64,000 bases of DNA, from NCBI RefSeq assembly GCF_042665255.1, contig NZ_JBHTCD010000004.1. One strand, 5' to 3'. Positions 1 to 8,989 of this stretch are shown piece by piece. Under the pieces are notes generated by a model that was not told where the DNA came from, did no database searches, and saw only the letters and a program-made list of their open reading frames with translations. Source of the stretch: Insolitispirillum peregrinum. Lineage in GTDB: Bacteria; Pseudomonadota; Alphaproteobacteria; Rhodospirillales; Rhodospirillaceae. Each line of letters opens with the position of its first letter. Positions within the stretch are counted from its first letter, which is position 1. The position numbers and the translations under genes were made by a program.

Positions 1-623
1 CAGCGTCCCCGGCCATCCATGCTGATTTTCACGCCCGCGTCTTTCAGGACGCCTGTGAACTCCGCACCGGTGAACTGGCTGCCCTGACCGGTATTAAAGA
101 TGTCCGGTTTGCCGTATCTGGCAAGGGATTCCTCCAGCGCTTCGACACAGAAATCGGCATGCATGGTACTGGACAACCGCCAGGACAGCACTTTACGGCT
201 ATGCCAGTCCATGATCGCCACCAGATACAGGAAGCCTCGCCGCATCGGAATATAGGTGATCTCGGCGCATCAGGCTTGATGCGGGCGGTCGATCACCAGG
301 TCCCTCAACAGGTACGGATAGACCTTGTGCTCCGGGTGTGGAACCGTCGTCTTCGGCTTCTGGTAGATTGGCGACAGGCCCATTTTTGCCATCAACCTGG
401 GAACCCGCTTGCGGCCGACTTTATGGCCCTGTCGCCAGAGGTGTCGGACCATCTGTCGGGAGCCATAAAACGGGCATTCCATGAAGGCTTCGTCGATCAA
501 CCTCATCAGGGTCAGATTGAACAAACTCTCTGGCTCGGGCCGATAATAGACGCTGGAGCGATTGAGGGCCAGGAGTTCGCACTGGCGAACAATCGGCAGG
601 CGCGGGCGGCGCGGTTCGATCAT
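1..623 (-). pseudogene. IS3-family transposase OrfB, nonsense-mutated and truncated by the window edge
   Basis: Residues 1-117 match the HTH_21 and early rve region of IS3 OrfB, with motifs such as ECPFYGSRQMVRHL. A TGA at 270-272 stands where the family has the Trp of the motif NQVWCADITYIP. The same frame then continues with clear homology (CAEITYIPMRRGFLYLVAIM, FNTGQGSQFTG) to the window edge. The first catalytic Asp is Glu (CAE for CAD) and the second is Gly (FNTGQG for FNTDQG). The nonsense codon and the two changed DDE residues together mean the catalytic domain is dead. Confidence 0.9.
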
Positions 624-961
624 TTTCCGCCTCTGATCAAGCCCAGGCGAACAGAGGCATCCCTTAAAAAATCACGTTCCACCAGCAATTGGCCTACCAG
701 CAATTGGCCGATCTTCGCATGCAGGCGGTCAATTTCGGCCGGGTCTGCCGTAGTTGCCACTTCCGCCCTGCCAGAAAATGTCGCCGACATCCCTTCAATG
801 GCCTGACGTTTCCATTGCGCGATCATCGTCTGATGGATCCCGTATTTGGCGGCCAACTCTGCCAACGTCTGCTCACCCTTGAGCGCTTCAAGGGCAACCT
901 TCGACTTGAAATCTGCCGAATACCGTTTCCGTGTAGCCTTACCCATTTTTCCGTCCTTCAT
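620..961 (-). CDS. IS3-family transposase OrfA (HTH protein)
   Basis: This 113-residue protein opens with a helix-turn-helix region (about residues 8-60, with the motifs RYSADFKSKVALEALKG and LAAKYGIH) typical of IS3 OrfA, which binds the element's terminal repeats. The C-terminal part (residues 75-105) is the leucine-rich segment that pairs OrfA with the OrfAB transposase. It contains a small duplication of GQLLV (residues about 86-95), which is unusual and may be a replication-slippage scar. The frame is open, but its partner orfB is broken. Confidence 0.85.
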   Translation of the reverse strand: MKDGKMGKATRKRYSADFKSKVALEALKGEQTLAELAAKYGIHQTMIAQWKRQAIEGMSATFSGRAEVATTADPAEIDRLHAKIGQLLVGQLLVERDFLRDASVRLGLIRGGK

Positions 962-979
962 CAGGTCCGGATTAGCTTA

Positions 980-1585
980 TCACTCTGTCCGAGTTTCCGG
1001 GGCCACCTCAGCCAGCGCCGGTTTGGTGGCAAAGCCCGTCCCATCTGGAACATGCGCCGCCACCAGCCGATCCGCGTCATCAGTCCAGGCCGGCAGGTAC
1101 AGTGCCCGGTCGATGAAAGCATGGCCATGCCGCGACACGTAACAGGTGAACACACCAATCTGGCAGTTCGTAATCTTGCCTGCCGAACCCGTATATTGCC
1201 GCGCCACCCCGCATGACGCCTTGCCCTGCTTCAGGAAACCCGTCTCGTCGATCACCAGCACGGCATCATCGTCAGCCAACGTCTCCAGCGCATAGTCCCG
1301 CACGATATCCCGCAGCGCATCGGCATCCCAACGGCCCCGACCCAGGATCGCCTGCTGCCGCCAGGGGCCGGGGTCGCCTGCCGCCTCAGCCCGCATCCAA
1401 CCTGTCTTGCGTTGTTCCGCCCCCAGAAGCCCGTCCAGGAACAAACCCGCAGACGCCGCAACGCGATCTTGCGTGAACAACGGACGAATTCGGTCCTTCA
1501 CTGAACACAGCGAAACCGACCACAGACCGAGCGTATCCTCAAGCGAACCACACATTCCACGGCATTCCAAATCATGGGCGCCCAT
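980..1585 (-). pseudogene. IS701-type transposase, N-terminal fragment
   Basis: This is the N-terminal half of a DDE transposase of the IS701 group (IS4-like fold). The motifs VIDETGFLKQGKASCGVARQ and GSAGKITNCQIGVF are diagnostic, and the Asp of VIDETGF is the first catalytic residue. The family protein is about 400 residues or more; here homology stops after HVPDGTGFATKPALAEVA near 1005, where the IS3 element begins, and the last residues of the frame are IS3 sequence. The second Asp and the Glu of the catalytic triad are missing. It lies 34 bases past the end of the flippase gene and marks the edge of the polysaccharide island. Confidence 0.85.
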
Positions 1586-1619
1586 TGATTCAGAACTGCA
1601 AAAAAATGCAACTGTAATG

Positions 1620-2957
1620 CTAGCGATGCCACTGTCGGCGACAACGTAGGAAAATAAACGTCGCCAGCGGTAGGGTTATCACCCCAACCACCAACATATA
1701 GCCATAGGCAATCCCTTGGGGGCCGTACAAGTGGCCAAAGGTGAGGATGGCGGCCAAGCTGCTAAGCGCAAATACGATGCTGACTGGCAAGAATGGTTCA
1801 CGCTTATGGGCTCGCAGATAGATAGCCATTGGCTGCAAGACTTGTAGCAGCACCGTTGCGGCGAGGATAAGTGCTGTCGGTCCCAGGGGGAGCAGACGTT
1901 GAGCGTAAGGGTGTCCAAGCGTATTAAGTCCCCAAACCCCGGCCAAAATAACCAAACAGAAAAGCAATGCCATAACGATGGAAATTCCCCCAACGCGCAG
2001 AGCCGCATGGTCCAAGGCAGAAAACTGGCGCTGCACCACAAGCATGCCAAACTGCGGAGCCTTAACGGTAATCATGGCTGTGGCAATGGTGGTCACGCCC
2101 GTACTTAGACTCCAAACCATGCCGATTTGTCCGGCGGTGGATGGATCAAACATTTTCATGGTTAACGGCGTAATGGCCCAAGTGGCAAAGTAACCGCACA
2201 TCCAACTCAGAGCCAACCGCCATTGAAAGGGAAGAAGCTCGTTTTTCCAGCTGATGACCGGGCCATTTGGCTGGGCGCGGAACTGGAGAAAGAATGCGCG
2301 ATGCGTCTTGAAGATCATCCAAGCTGACAAGGGAAAGGTTGCAAGATACCCAATCCCCAAGGCCCATAAATCAGCCCCCAGAGCCAAGGCCGCCCAGGTG
2401 GTGCACCCCATCGCCAACATGCGCAAGGTTCTGTATCGATAGACGCTGTAGACTTCGTTTACCCCTTCAAGAAGGGACCAAAAGGGCATCAGGGCAAAAT
2501 CTGCGGCAACCACACTACACAGCAACATCCAAGGGGCAATCGCCGCCTCTCCGCCTGGAACGCTGTGGAAAAAGGCACTCCCCCCCCCTCCAGCGCCAAG
2601 AAAAAATACGATCGCACCAAGCCAAAACCATAAAAAGGCAATGCGCCCTAGGCTTATTAGCCGGGATTCGGCCGCTTTGCGGGCGTCTTCATCTTTGGCG
2701 GTGCGAAAGGCGGCCATTTCATGGCCCGCAAACTGGATGATGGCAAAATTCAGCCCAAGCTCAATGAAAACAAAAAGAACTGAAAAGCTTAAAAGGGTAA
2801 AGAAAAACCCCTGCTGCTCAGAAGATAAGAAAATTCCAACCAAAATAATAGAAACAAAATTGTTAATTGAATTCAGAAGCTTTGACAAAATACTGTAAAT
2901 GCTACTAGCATCAATAGTGCGCAACTTTTTAATGTTGTTTTCATTAGCGATGACCAT
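1620..2957 (-). CDS. wzx: Polysaccharide (O-antigen/capsule) flippase, Wzx-like
   Basis: This 445-residue, strongly hydrophobic protein has about 12-14 predicted membrane segments and belongs by look to the polysaccharide-transporter (MOP/Wzx) superfamily. It would move lipid-linked repeat units across the inner membrane. It is the last gene of the minus-strand polysaccharide operon, after the polymerase-like gene at 3000. The ATG is preceded by GGGAAAG. A run of nine G on the coding strand (2580-2588) encodes part of a Gly-rich loop and could slip. Its stop is 34 bases from the IS701 fragment, so the last residues may have been altered by the insertion. GC content is lower than in the housekeeping genes downstream. 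Confidence 0.75.
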   Translation of the reverse strand: MVIANENNIKKLRTIDASSIYSILSKLLNSINNFVSIILVGIFLSSEQQGFFFTLLSFSVLFVFIELGLNFAIIQFAGHEMAAFRTAKDEDARKAAESRLISLGRIAFLWFWLGAIVFFLGAGGGGSAFFHSVPGGEAAIAPWMLLCSVVAADFALMPFWSLLEGVNEVYSVYRYRTLRMLAMGCTTWAALALGADLWALGIGYLATFPLSAWMIFKTHRAFFLQFRAQPNGPVISWKNELLPFQWRLALSWMCGYFATWAITPLTMKMFDPSTAGQIGMVWSLSTGVTTIATAMITVKAPQFGMLVVQRQFSALDHAALRVGGISIVMALLFCLVILAGVWGLNTLGHPYAQRLLPLGPTALILAATVLLQVLQPMAIYLRAHKREPFLPVSIVFALSSLAAILTFGHLYGPQGIAYGYMLVVGVITLPLATFIFLRCRRQWHR

Positions 2958-2999
2958 TTCTCGTCTTTCCCCTAAAATGGCGCGGAACGCCTAGAAAAA

Positions 3000-4247
3000 T
3001 TATCGTGTCTGCCCAAAGATGGGCGGAGAGGGAGGGGGGAGAGAACCTGCACGCCAGTGAGGTGTGCTTTGGGAAGACAAATGCCAAGAGATCGCCTGTT
3101 GTAGGCGCCGTTTATCCGTTGCAATCCGCAAAGCACAGACGTAAATGGCCACAAAGGGCATAAATAGAAAATTAGATGCTACAGTATTGGTAATTGAGGC
3201 AATGAACATGAAAAATAAGATGAAGTATGAATCATAACATTTTGATTTTTCTACAATAATAAAGTTAAGCCAGATCATCAAAAGATAACCAATAAGGCCA
3301 AACTGTAGCGAGCGTAGAACAATTTCAGAATCAACGGCAAAGGGGCGCGCACTAAATTCATCGGTGGTAACACCCCCGAACAGTAGAAATTGATCCAACT
3401 TTTCATAGGCCCAAACGTAGCTATTCAAGCGATTAATGAGAGAGAAGCTTTCCCCTAACTTTCCCTCACCAACTTCTTGAGCGAACTGAAAGGCATAGAG
3501 ATTCATTAAAGAATCTCCAAAGACCGCAATCACACCCGCAAGCACCCCACCGAGGACTGCAAGGATCAGCAGACTACGTAAGCGTCCCGAACGCAGCAAA
3601 AATGGTATGACGAATTCGTAAAAAATAAACATCACCAGAGCCATTCTCGATGCGCTTAAAAGAATGGCTGGCAGCGCCAGGTACACATATGCCCGCTTAC
3701 CTGTATAGACCGCAACAGCCCGCATAGCGAGGTACGCGCTCATTCCTGCAAGAATAGAGGTGCTCATCGTGCCAAACGGACGCGAGCTAATCACCAACAG
3801 AAAATCTTCTGCGTTGGCGATACCAAGGTAATAGAGAAAAAGAGGCGCAAGACTTTGGTTTATACCGCCGAAGTCCATGCTTTGCGCAAGCATGACCAAG
3901 ACCTCAAAGACAGCAAAAACAATCGAAAGCCGTAGGATGAGTTCGCCATATCCCCGTTGAAACAGGTCATAAAACGCAACAAAAATGCTCAAATGGCCAA
4001 AGATCATTAGCAGATAGAGAAACTCGCGCGCCCCCCCGGAGGGAAGCAAGGAATTTCTCAGGCAGAACAACAGCATATAGCCAAGAACAATAAGGAAGGC
4101 TTTGAAGTATTCTGGCGGAATGCGAGGATGAAACGCGACGAGATAGAGACCGCAAAAAAGGAACATGGTCGGAATGGGAACCGACCCCACGCGGATGCCC
4201 GGCAGGAGATAAGGGAGGAGGACTAAAAGAATCGCCAGCAATGCCCG
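3000..4247 (-). CDS. Polytopic membrane protein, probable O-antigen polymerase (Wzy-like)
   Basis: About 415 residues with 10-11 hydrophobic segments and a large polar loop around residues 230-270, the general build of Wzy/WaaL-type proteins; such proteins share little sequence, so the call rests on topology and on its place between the chain-length protein and the flippase. The frame can start at TTG 4268, but GTG 4247 has a GGAAGG Shine-Dalgarno 8 bases upstream and is preferred. The sequence is AT-rich compared with the housekeeping part of the window. A ligase (WaaL) is the main alternative. Confidence 0.6.
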   Translation of the reverse strand, partial: RALLAILLVLLPYLLPGIRVGSVPIPTMFLFCGLYLVAFHPRIPPEYFKAFLIVLGYMLLFCLRNSLLPSGGAREFLYLLMIFGHLSIFVAFYDLFQRGYGELILRLSIVFAVFEVLVMLAQSMDFGGINQSLAPLFLYYLGIANAEDFLLVISSRPFGTMSTSILAGMSAYLAMRAVAVYTGKRAYVYLALPAILLSASRMALVMFIFYEFVIPFLLRSGRLRSLLILAVLGGVLAGVIAVFGDSLMNLYAFQFAQEVGEGKLGESFSLINRLNSYVWAYEKLDQFLLFGGVTTDEFSARPFAVDSEIVLRSLQFGLIGYLLMIWLNFIIVEKSKCYDSYFILFFMFIASITNTVASNFLFMPFVAIYVCALRIATDKRRLQQAISWHLSSQSTPHWRAGSLPPPSPPIFGQTR

Positions 4248-4281
4248 CACGTGATCGGCCTTCCACAAGGGTCAGGGTGGT

Positions 4282-5319
4282 TTAGTCGTCTGCGTCTTCA
4301 CTCCGCTGGCGCAGGGACAAAATAAGGGCAGCCAGGCATCCGAAGAGAAAGCCACCAACAATACCAACCACCAACGTCAGTCCCCCTTTTGGGAACGTCG
4401 GCCGGATCGAGGCAGAGGCCGGGTCAATCTCTGCGGCCGTAAACGGCAGGCCAATTTGCAGCAAGACCATGGTCTTTTCTTGCTCGGAAAGCATGTCAAT
4501 AAAGGTCTGCCGCTGTTCGTTTACTGTGAGCGTCCGCAGTTTTTCCTTCAAATACTCGATCTCAGCGCTTGACCGGCGGATTGCTTCAGCCCGGAGCAAA
4601 GCATCTGTCTCTTGGTGCAGGGCTTTGAGGAAAGCAACGGCGAACTCTCGGTCTTTGTGAGAAAAACTCAGAACGCGCAGGGCAGATTCCCCTTTCTTCG
4701 CCACATCAACGCTTTTTTTGATGTAAGCGGCAAGGTCAACCGTGGTTGGCGGCGTCCAGCCAGGCAGCCCCAGGATGCTTTTCACGGCATTGCTGACCGA
4801 GGTCCCCAGTGTGTCTGGTTGGGCCCAAGTTTGACCATTCCACTGGCTGTCGAAAACAACCTTCATCACCCCGTGCTGCTCTTCAAGCAGCCCGGCAACG
4901 GCAACGGAGTCAAGAATAGCGAGGAACTTGCTGAAATCAGCATCGTTCAGGCCACCGCCCAGCCCAGCCCCCAGTAAGGAACCAACGTCTAATCCCCCTC
5001 CAGATCCACCTTTTACCCCGTTTTTGGGAACTGGGCCAATGACCATCATCGCCGTGTATTCAGGGGTAACAATGCTCAGCCAGACAATAGTCCCAAGAAG
5101 CGCAAAGACAGTGCTCAAGCCAACCAAAATCTTATAACGCCAGATGGCCCCTAAGGCTTCACCTGGGGTCATCCCTCCTTTTTCTTCCGCTTGCGGCATA
5201 GCAAATCCTGCCCATGGTGGCGGGAGGGGAGGGGAGGGGGGTGCGACATGGGAGCGGGCAGGCTCGCTTGGCGCTGGACCCAAATACGGCTCAGAGCCCG
5301 ATCCGCTTTCCTTTTTCAC
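4282..5319 (-). CDS. Chain-length determinant (Wzz/PCP)-like protein
   Basis: 345 residues: a Pro-rich cytoplasmic N-terminus (residues 1-45), a membrane segment near 65-85 (YKILVGLSTVFALLGTIVWL), a long periplasmic region with a Gly-rich stretch (about 103-123) and a predicted coiled coil (about 245-280), then a second membrane segment near 313-333. This two-TM arrangement is that of polysaccharide co-polymerases that set chain length with the polymerase. The start is GTG, with GGGAGCGAG upstream. No C-terminal kinase domain is present. It lies 14 to 35 bases upstream of the polymerase-like gene, depending on which start that gene uses. Confidence 0.7.
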   Translation of the reverse strand: MKKESGSGSEPYLGPAPSEPARSHVAPPSPPLPPPWAGFAMPQAEEKGGMTPGEALGAIWRYKILVGLSTVFALLGTIVWLSIVTPEYTAMMVIGPVPKNGVKGGSGGGLDVGSLLGAGLGGGLNDADFSKFLAILDSVAVAGLLEEQHGVMKVVFDSQWNGQTWAQPDTLGTSVSNAVKSILGLPGWTPPTTVDLAAYIKKSVDVAKKGESALRVLSFSHKDREFAVAFLKALHQETDALLRAEAIRRSSAEIEYLKEKLRTLTVNEQRQTFIDMLSEQEKTMVLLQIGLPFTAAEIDPASASIRPTFPKGGLTLVVGIVGGFLFGCLAALILSLRQRSEDADD

Positions 5320-5391
5320 ATTCTCGCTCCCTTAACGTGCCCGGGCAAATTTTCCGGGATTAATTCCATACTACATGGCCTATTTAGGGGC

Positions 5392-6135
5392 CTATACTTT
5401 GCATCCTTCGACGACCATGGTTTCCACGAGGTTAAAGTCCTCCCGGGGTAATGTCTCCCCGTGCCGTTCTAGACCGGTGAGCTCTGGGATTGTGCTTTCC
5501 CCGGCCTCGTGGACTGAGACCTCGGAAAAACCGCAATGACGCATCAGATCTGACAAGGTTTCGCGGTCAAAAATAAAGTTATGCCCCCAGTCCCGAACAA
5601 AAGAATTAATGACAAAACATGGGTTCTTGTTAATGGCCTCTGGTGCAAACGTCGAAACGCTAAAGTCGATATAATCGCGCTGCAGCGGCGTTGGCTCTGT
5701 CGTTTTCAGGGCTATCAGTCGGTCAAGATCAGGCGTGGCAATGCGAACACTCCCGCCGGGTTTTAAGATACGAAAAATCTCGCTCATCATTCCTTTCGCC
5801 CCTGCAAAGGGAATGTGTTCGATCATATGCTCGGAATAGACAAAATCAAACGAGGCATCAGGAAAGGGGAACGGCTTGGTGGCATTAAAACAATAGACCC
5901 CGCTGCGGCGGGGATAGGCATCAGCATTCAGCCATCCGGGCATCAACAGATCACCACACCCCAGATATAACTTGCGGCACGTATTTTTCTTACAGTAGTC
6001 GCGCCAGATCTTGCCGCGCATCGCGCCGCCCCAGATCTTTCCGTATAGCCCGCGCCCCGTATAAAGCCCCCAACGGGCCATACCAAAGAGGGCGGGGTGT
6101 TTGCGCAAAAACGACTTAATTTCGTCCAAAGACAT
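5392..6135 (-). CDS. SAM-dependent methyltransferase (class I), polysaccharide cluster
   Basis: 247 residues with a class I SAM-binding fold: motif I is LYLGCGDLLMPGW (about residues 56-68), followed by FDFVYSEHMIEHI and the motif FRILKPGGSVRIATPD. The acceptor is unknown. In this position it would methylate a sugar of the repeat unit or cap the chain. It lies between the family 2 glycosyltransferase and the chain-length gene on the same strand, so co-expression is likely. Confidence 0.75.
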   Translation of the reverse strand: MSLDEIKSFLRKHPALFGMARWGLYTGRGLYGKIWGGAMRGKIWRDYCKKNTCRKLYLGCGDLLMPGWLNADAYPRRSGVYCFNATKPFPFPDASFDFVYSEHMIEHIPFAGAKGMMSEIFRILKPGGSVRIATPDLDRLIALKTTEPTPLQRDYIDFSVSTFAPEAINKNPCFVINSFVRDWGHNFIFDRETLSDLMRHCGFSEVSVHEAGESTIPELTGLERHGETLPREDFNLVETMVVEGCKV

Positions 6136-6190
6136 CAGATTTACTCTGGCCAGTTAGTGCCCGTACGAGACGCGGAATGACCACCTTAGG

Positions 6191-7183
6191 TCACAGTCTC
6201 TCGTGCCTTGAGACAAAGACATGACTATAGGTCCGGCCCATCTTGCGTTCATACAGTCTGCCGAGGAGCTTAAACGCCACCGCTCCGAGAGGAGGAAGCG
6301 CACGAAGTAAAAACGTGGCTAACCTCATTTTACGATCTTTGCCAAAAGCGGCATGCACACGCAAGGCTTTGTCACGTAGGTATCGCGCTTCTGCAAGCGT
6401 GTTGCTATCTTGATAGACGGTCAAAACGTCCAGGGCTTCGCGCCATACATTATGATAAGCGCGCAGCTTTTGCCGCAACAATTCACGTTCGTCTGGCGTA
6501 AGGGGCAGATCAAGCAGGTGATAGAAGTTGAGCCGTGCATCAACTGGTGACCAGCTTCCGCCATCATCGTTCCACTTCACACAGCCGTGCGGCGACAAGT
6601 GAAATGCCCCGCCGTTTTGTAAAGCTCGCATGGCTACGGCCAGATGCGCCCCCGAGGCTAACGACATCATATAGCCAAACCGCAGATGGGGCAGGCACCG
6701 AGGCACATTGTAAATAAATGTGGACATGAACAAGAGATGTTCAAATGTGCCCTCTTGTGCCAGGTAACTTTCCAGGCCTTGGCCATTCGTCTCTTGGGAA
6801 TAGGCGTGAAATTCCGACGACATCCGAATTAGGGTCAGATCCGGCTGAGCTTGGAAAACCCGGCGTATCTCCTCTAACCCCTCAGGGAGGATTTCGTCAT
6901 CATCGCCGCACAAGAACATCCACTCGGTTTTGACATGCTCAAAGCAGCGCATGATGTTCGCAGGAGCCCCGATGTTGACGGGATTGCGAACGATGTCAAC
7001 AGGGACCCCACGGGCGGCAAATCTCGCCTGGAGATCTGCATCAAGCTCAATTTTGGGTTCAGAGTGGTTATCGAGAACCAGCAACGCAACCCAACTTGGC
7101 AGGCGGTCAACGACCGCCCGCAAATTCTCAAGCAAGATATGCGCCCGGTTATAGGACGGAATTGCGATGGTCAACAGGCTCAT
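6191..7183 (-). CDS. Family 2 glycosyltransferase
   Basis: About 330 residues. The N-terminus has the GT-A fold signature LLTIAIPSYNRAHILLENL, a donor-binding Asp in LVLDNHSEP, and FLCGDDDEILPEGL, the D-D pair of inverting GT2 enzymes (about residues 95-105). It would add one sugar to the lipid-linked repeat unit at the cytoplasmic face of the membrane. The ATG at 7183 (MSLLTIAIP) is chosen over the upstream ATG because it lies 8 bases after the transketolase stop. It is the only clear glycosyltransferase in the cluster, so other transferases for this glycan must be encoded elsewhere. Confidence 0.8.
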   Translation of the reverse strand: MSLLTIAIPSYNRAHILLENLRAVVDRLPSWVALLVLDNHSEPKIELDADLQARFAARGVPVDIVRNPVNIGAPANIMRCFEHVKTEWMFLCGDDDEILPEGLEEIRRVFQAQPDLTLIRMSSEFHAYSQETNGQGLESYLAQEGTFEHLLFMSTFIYNVPRCLPHLRFGYMMSLASGAHLAVAMRALQNGGAFHLSPHGCVKWNDDGGSWSPVDARLNFYHLLDLPLTPDERELLRQKLRAYHNVWREALDVLTVYQDSNTLAEARYLRDKALRVHAAFGKDRKMRLATFLLRALPPLGAVAFKLLGRLYERKMGRTYSHVFVSRHERL

Positions 7184-7190
7184 AGGACGC

Positions 7191-8129
7191 TTAGGCCTCA
7201 ATGGGGGCAAGCTCGGCTAAGGCGAGCTCAAAAAGACCCTGACTATTGATCCCATTGAGCGCGCGAATATGGTTTTGGTCCCCAACCAATTTCGACATGC
7301 CCCGCTTGATCCCTGCGCGGACCAAACGTGCATGCGGACCACGCAGGCTGGCGACGACTTCGGCTACGGCACCTCCGAACCCGGCCTCGGCCAGGTGCTC
7401 TTCGGCAGAAATTAGCAAAGACGAGGTTCGAGCGGCTTGCTCAATCGCTGCCACATCAAGCGGCGCAACGACGGGCATGCTCAGAACCCCTACGTCTATC
7501 CCCTGTGCCTTTAGGGCCTGTGCTGCGTTCATCACCTCGGGCAAGATAGCGCCGGTGGATAAAAAGGTGACCTGCGAGCCAGGGGCTTGCATCACGATCG
7601 CATCGCCAAAGGGGGCCTGTAGCTGGCCACCAGCGTGTACCATTGGTTCCCCTCCCCGACCCAATCGCAGATTGGACGGTCCACCCCGTTCGACCAAATG
7701 ACGCATGGCCCACCGGGTTTCTGCCGGGTCGCCCGGCGAAACCACCGTCATATTCGGCAGAACGCGAGTAAACGCCATATCTTCAATGCCGTGGTGGGTA
7801 TAACCTTGCGAGCCATAGGCAACGCCAGTTCCCACTGAAACAACAATCACGCTGCCATTGTGGTAGCAAATGTCATTGCGGATCTGTTCCAAGCAGCGAA
7901 CCACAGCAAAGTTTGCAATGGAATAAGTGACGACGGTTTTCCCAGCCATCGCCAAACCTGCGGCCATCCCCGCCATGTTTTGTTCGGCAATGCCGACGTT
8001 AAAATACCGGTCGGGGAATGCTTCGGCAAAGCGTTCTAGAACTGAATACCCCAGGTCCCCGCACAGCAGAACGATATCCTCACGTTCTCGGGCTAGTTCG
8101 CACAGGCTGTCGATGAAAGCGTTTCTCAT
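7191..8129 (-). CDS. Transketolase-like protein, C-terminal subunit (Pyr plus C domains)
   Basis: 312 residues covering the pyrimidine-binding and C-terminal domains of transketolase. Motifs include RYFNVGIAEQNMAGMAAGLA, which carries the conserved Glu that activates thiamine diphosphate. With the 286-residue protein of the adjoining frame (8129-8989) it rebuilds a full ketol-transferring enzyme. The two frames overlap by one base, so production is probably coupled. The location inside a CDP-sugar cluster, away from central carbon metabolism genes, suggests a specialised two-carbon transfer in sugar synthesis; that is an inference. Confidence 0.85.
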   Translation of the reverse strand: MRNAFIDSLCELAREREDIVLLCGDLGYSVLERFAEAFPDRYFNVGIAEQNMAGMAAGLAMAGKTVVTYSIANFAVVRCLEQIRNDICYHNGSVIVVSVGTGVAYGSQGYTHHGIEDMAFTRVLPNMTVVSPGDPAETRWAMRHLVERGGPSNLRLGRGGEPMVHAGGQLQAPFGDAIVMQAPGSQVTFLSTGAILPEVMNAAQALKAQGIDVGVLSMPVVAPLDVAAIEQAARTSSLLISAEEHLAEAGFGGAVAEVVASLRGPHARLVRAGIKRGMSKLVGDQNHIRALNGINSQGLFELALAELAPIEA

Positions 8130-8989
8130 CAGCGGGACTCCACTTCAGCCAGAGCTTGTTCAAGCTGCTCGTCGTTGGGGGATTTATAGTGCCAGGCGAT
8201 TTGGTCTTCCATAAAGCTCACGCCTTTGCCTTTGACCGTGTGGCATAACACAACGCCTGGCTTCCCGGCTTTGTTGGGCAGGGCCTCTAGGGTGCGGGCT
8301 AACATGCTGTGATCGTGGCCATCAATTTCCTGCACAGTCCAGCCAAAGGACTGCCACTTATCGGCAAACGGTTCCAGGGCAAGGACATCACTGACCCGGC
8401 CAAAGCTTTGGATCTTGTTGTAATCCACTAGAACGGTCAGGTTATCGAGCTTGTTATGTCCGGCAAATAAGGCCGCTTCCCAGATCGAGCCTTCGTCGCA
8501 TTCCCCATCGCTGAGAATGACAAAGGCCCGGCGGGCATTGCGGTCGATTTTCGCTGCCAGGGCAAGACCCGTTGCCACCGAAAGCCCGTGCCCGAGCGAT
8601 CCCGTGGATAATTCAACCCCTGGCACGTTGTGCGATACGTGCCCGGCAAGAACACCGCCATTTTCGCAGTACCTGTCCAGCCAATCGCACGGGAAAAAAC
8701 CGCTGTTGGCTAAAGTGGCATAGACGGCAGCCGCCGAATGCCCCTTGCTGATAATGAGCCGGTCGCGGTCTGGGTGCTCCGGCATTGCCGGATCAACCCG
8801 CAAAATGCGGCCATATAAAACGGCCAACATGTCGGCCATGGAGAAACAGCTACCAACGTGCGAAGCACGGGTGCGGTGAACCATGTGCAGCACGTCCTTG
8901 CGAATGCTGCGCGCCAGCTCCACGGTATCAGTACAAGCTACAGAGTTGCTCAGGGCGGCGTGGTGTCCGGTCATCGGAAAGGTCTCCAC
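8129..8989 (-). CDS. Transketolase-like protein, N-terminal subunit (TPP-binding)
   Basis: 286 residues corresponding to the thiamine-diphosphate pyrophosphate-binding domain of transketolase. The motifs HRTRASHVGSCFSMADMLAV and LSDGECDEGSIWEAALFAGH are clear; the latter is the metal/TPP motif, with Ser in place of the usual first Gly. Split transketolases of this kind occur in many polysaccharide and secondary-metabolite clusters as well as in archaea. It follows the C-methyltransferase gene immediately (stop at 8990). Confidence 0.85.
   Translation of the reverse strand: METFPMTGHHAALSNSVACTDTVELARSIRKDVLHMVHRTRASHVGSCFSMADMLAVLYGRILRVDPAMPEHPDRDRLIISKGHSAAAVYATLANSGFFPCDWLDRYCENGGVLAGHVSHNVPGVELSTGSLGHGLSVATGLALAAKIDRNARRAFVILSDGECDEGSIWEAALFAGHNKLDNLTVLVDYNKIQSFGRVSDVLALEPFADKWQSFGWTVQEIDGHDHSMLARTLEALPNKAGKPGVVLCHTVKGKGVSFMEDQIAWHYKSPNDEQLEQALAEVESR

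Larger units (their letters stand above)
1..1005 (-). mobile_element. IS3-family insertion sequence, partial and inactive
   Basis: The element is read on the minus strand and has the two-frame IS3 layout: orfA (620-961) followed by orfB (from 623), overlapping by ATGA just after an A-run suited to -1 frameshifting. The right-hand end lies near 1005, where the sequence changes into an IS701-type transposase. The other end lies beyond base 1. The orfB frame carries a nonsense codon and altered catalytic residues, so this copy cannot move by itself. The exact terminal repeats were not resolved. Confidence 0.85.
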
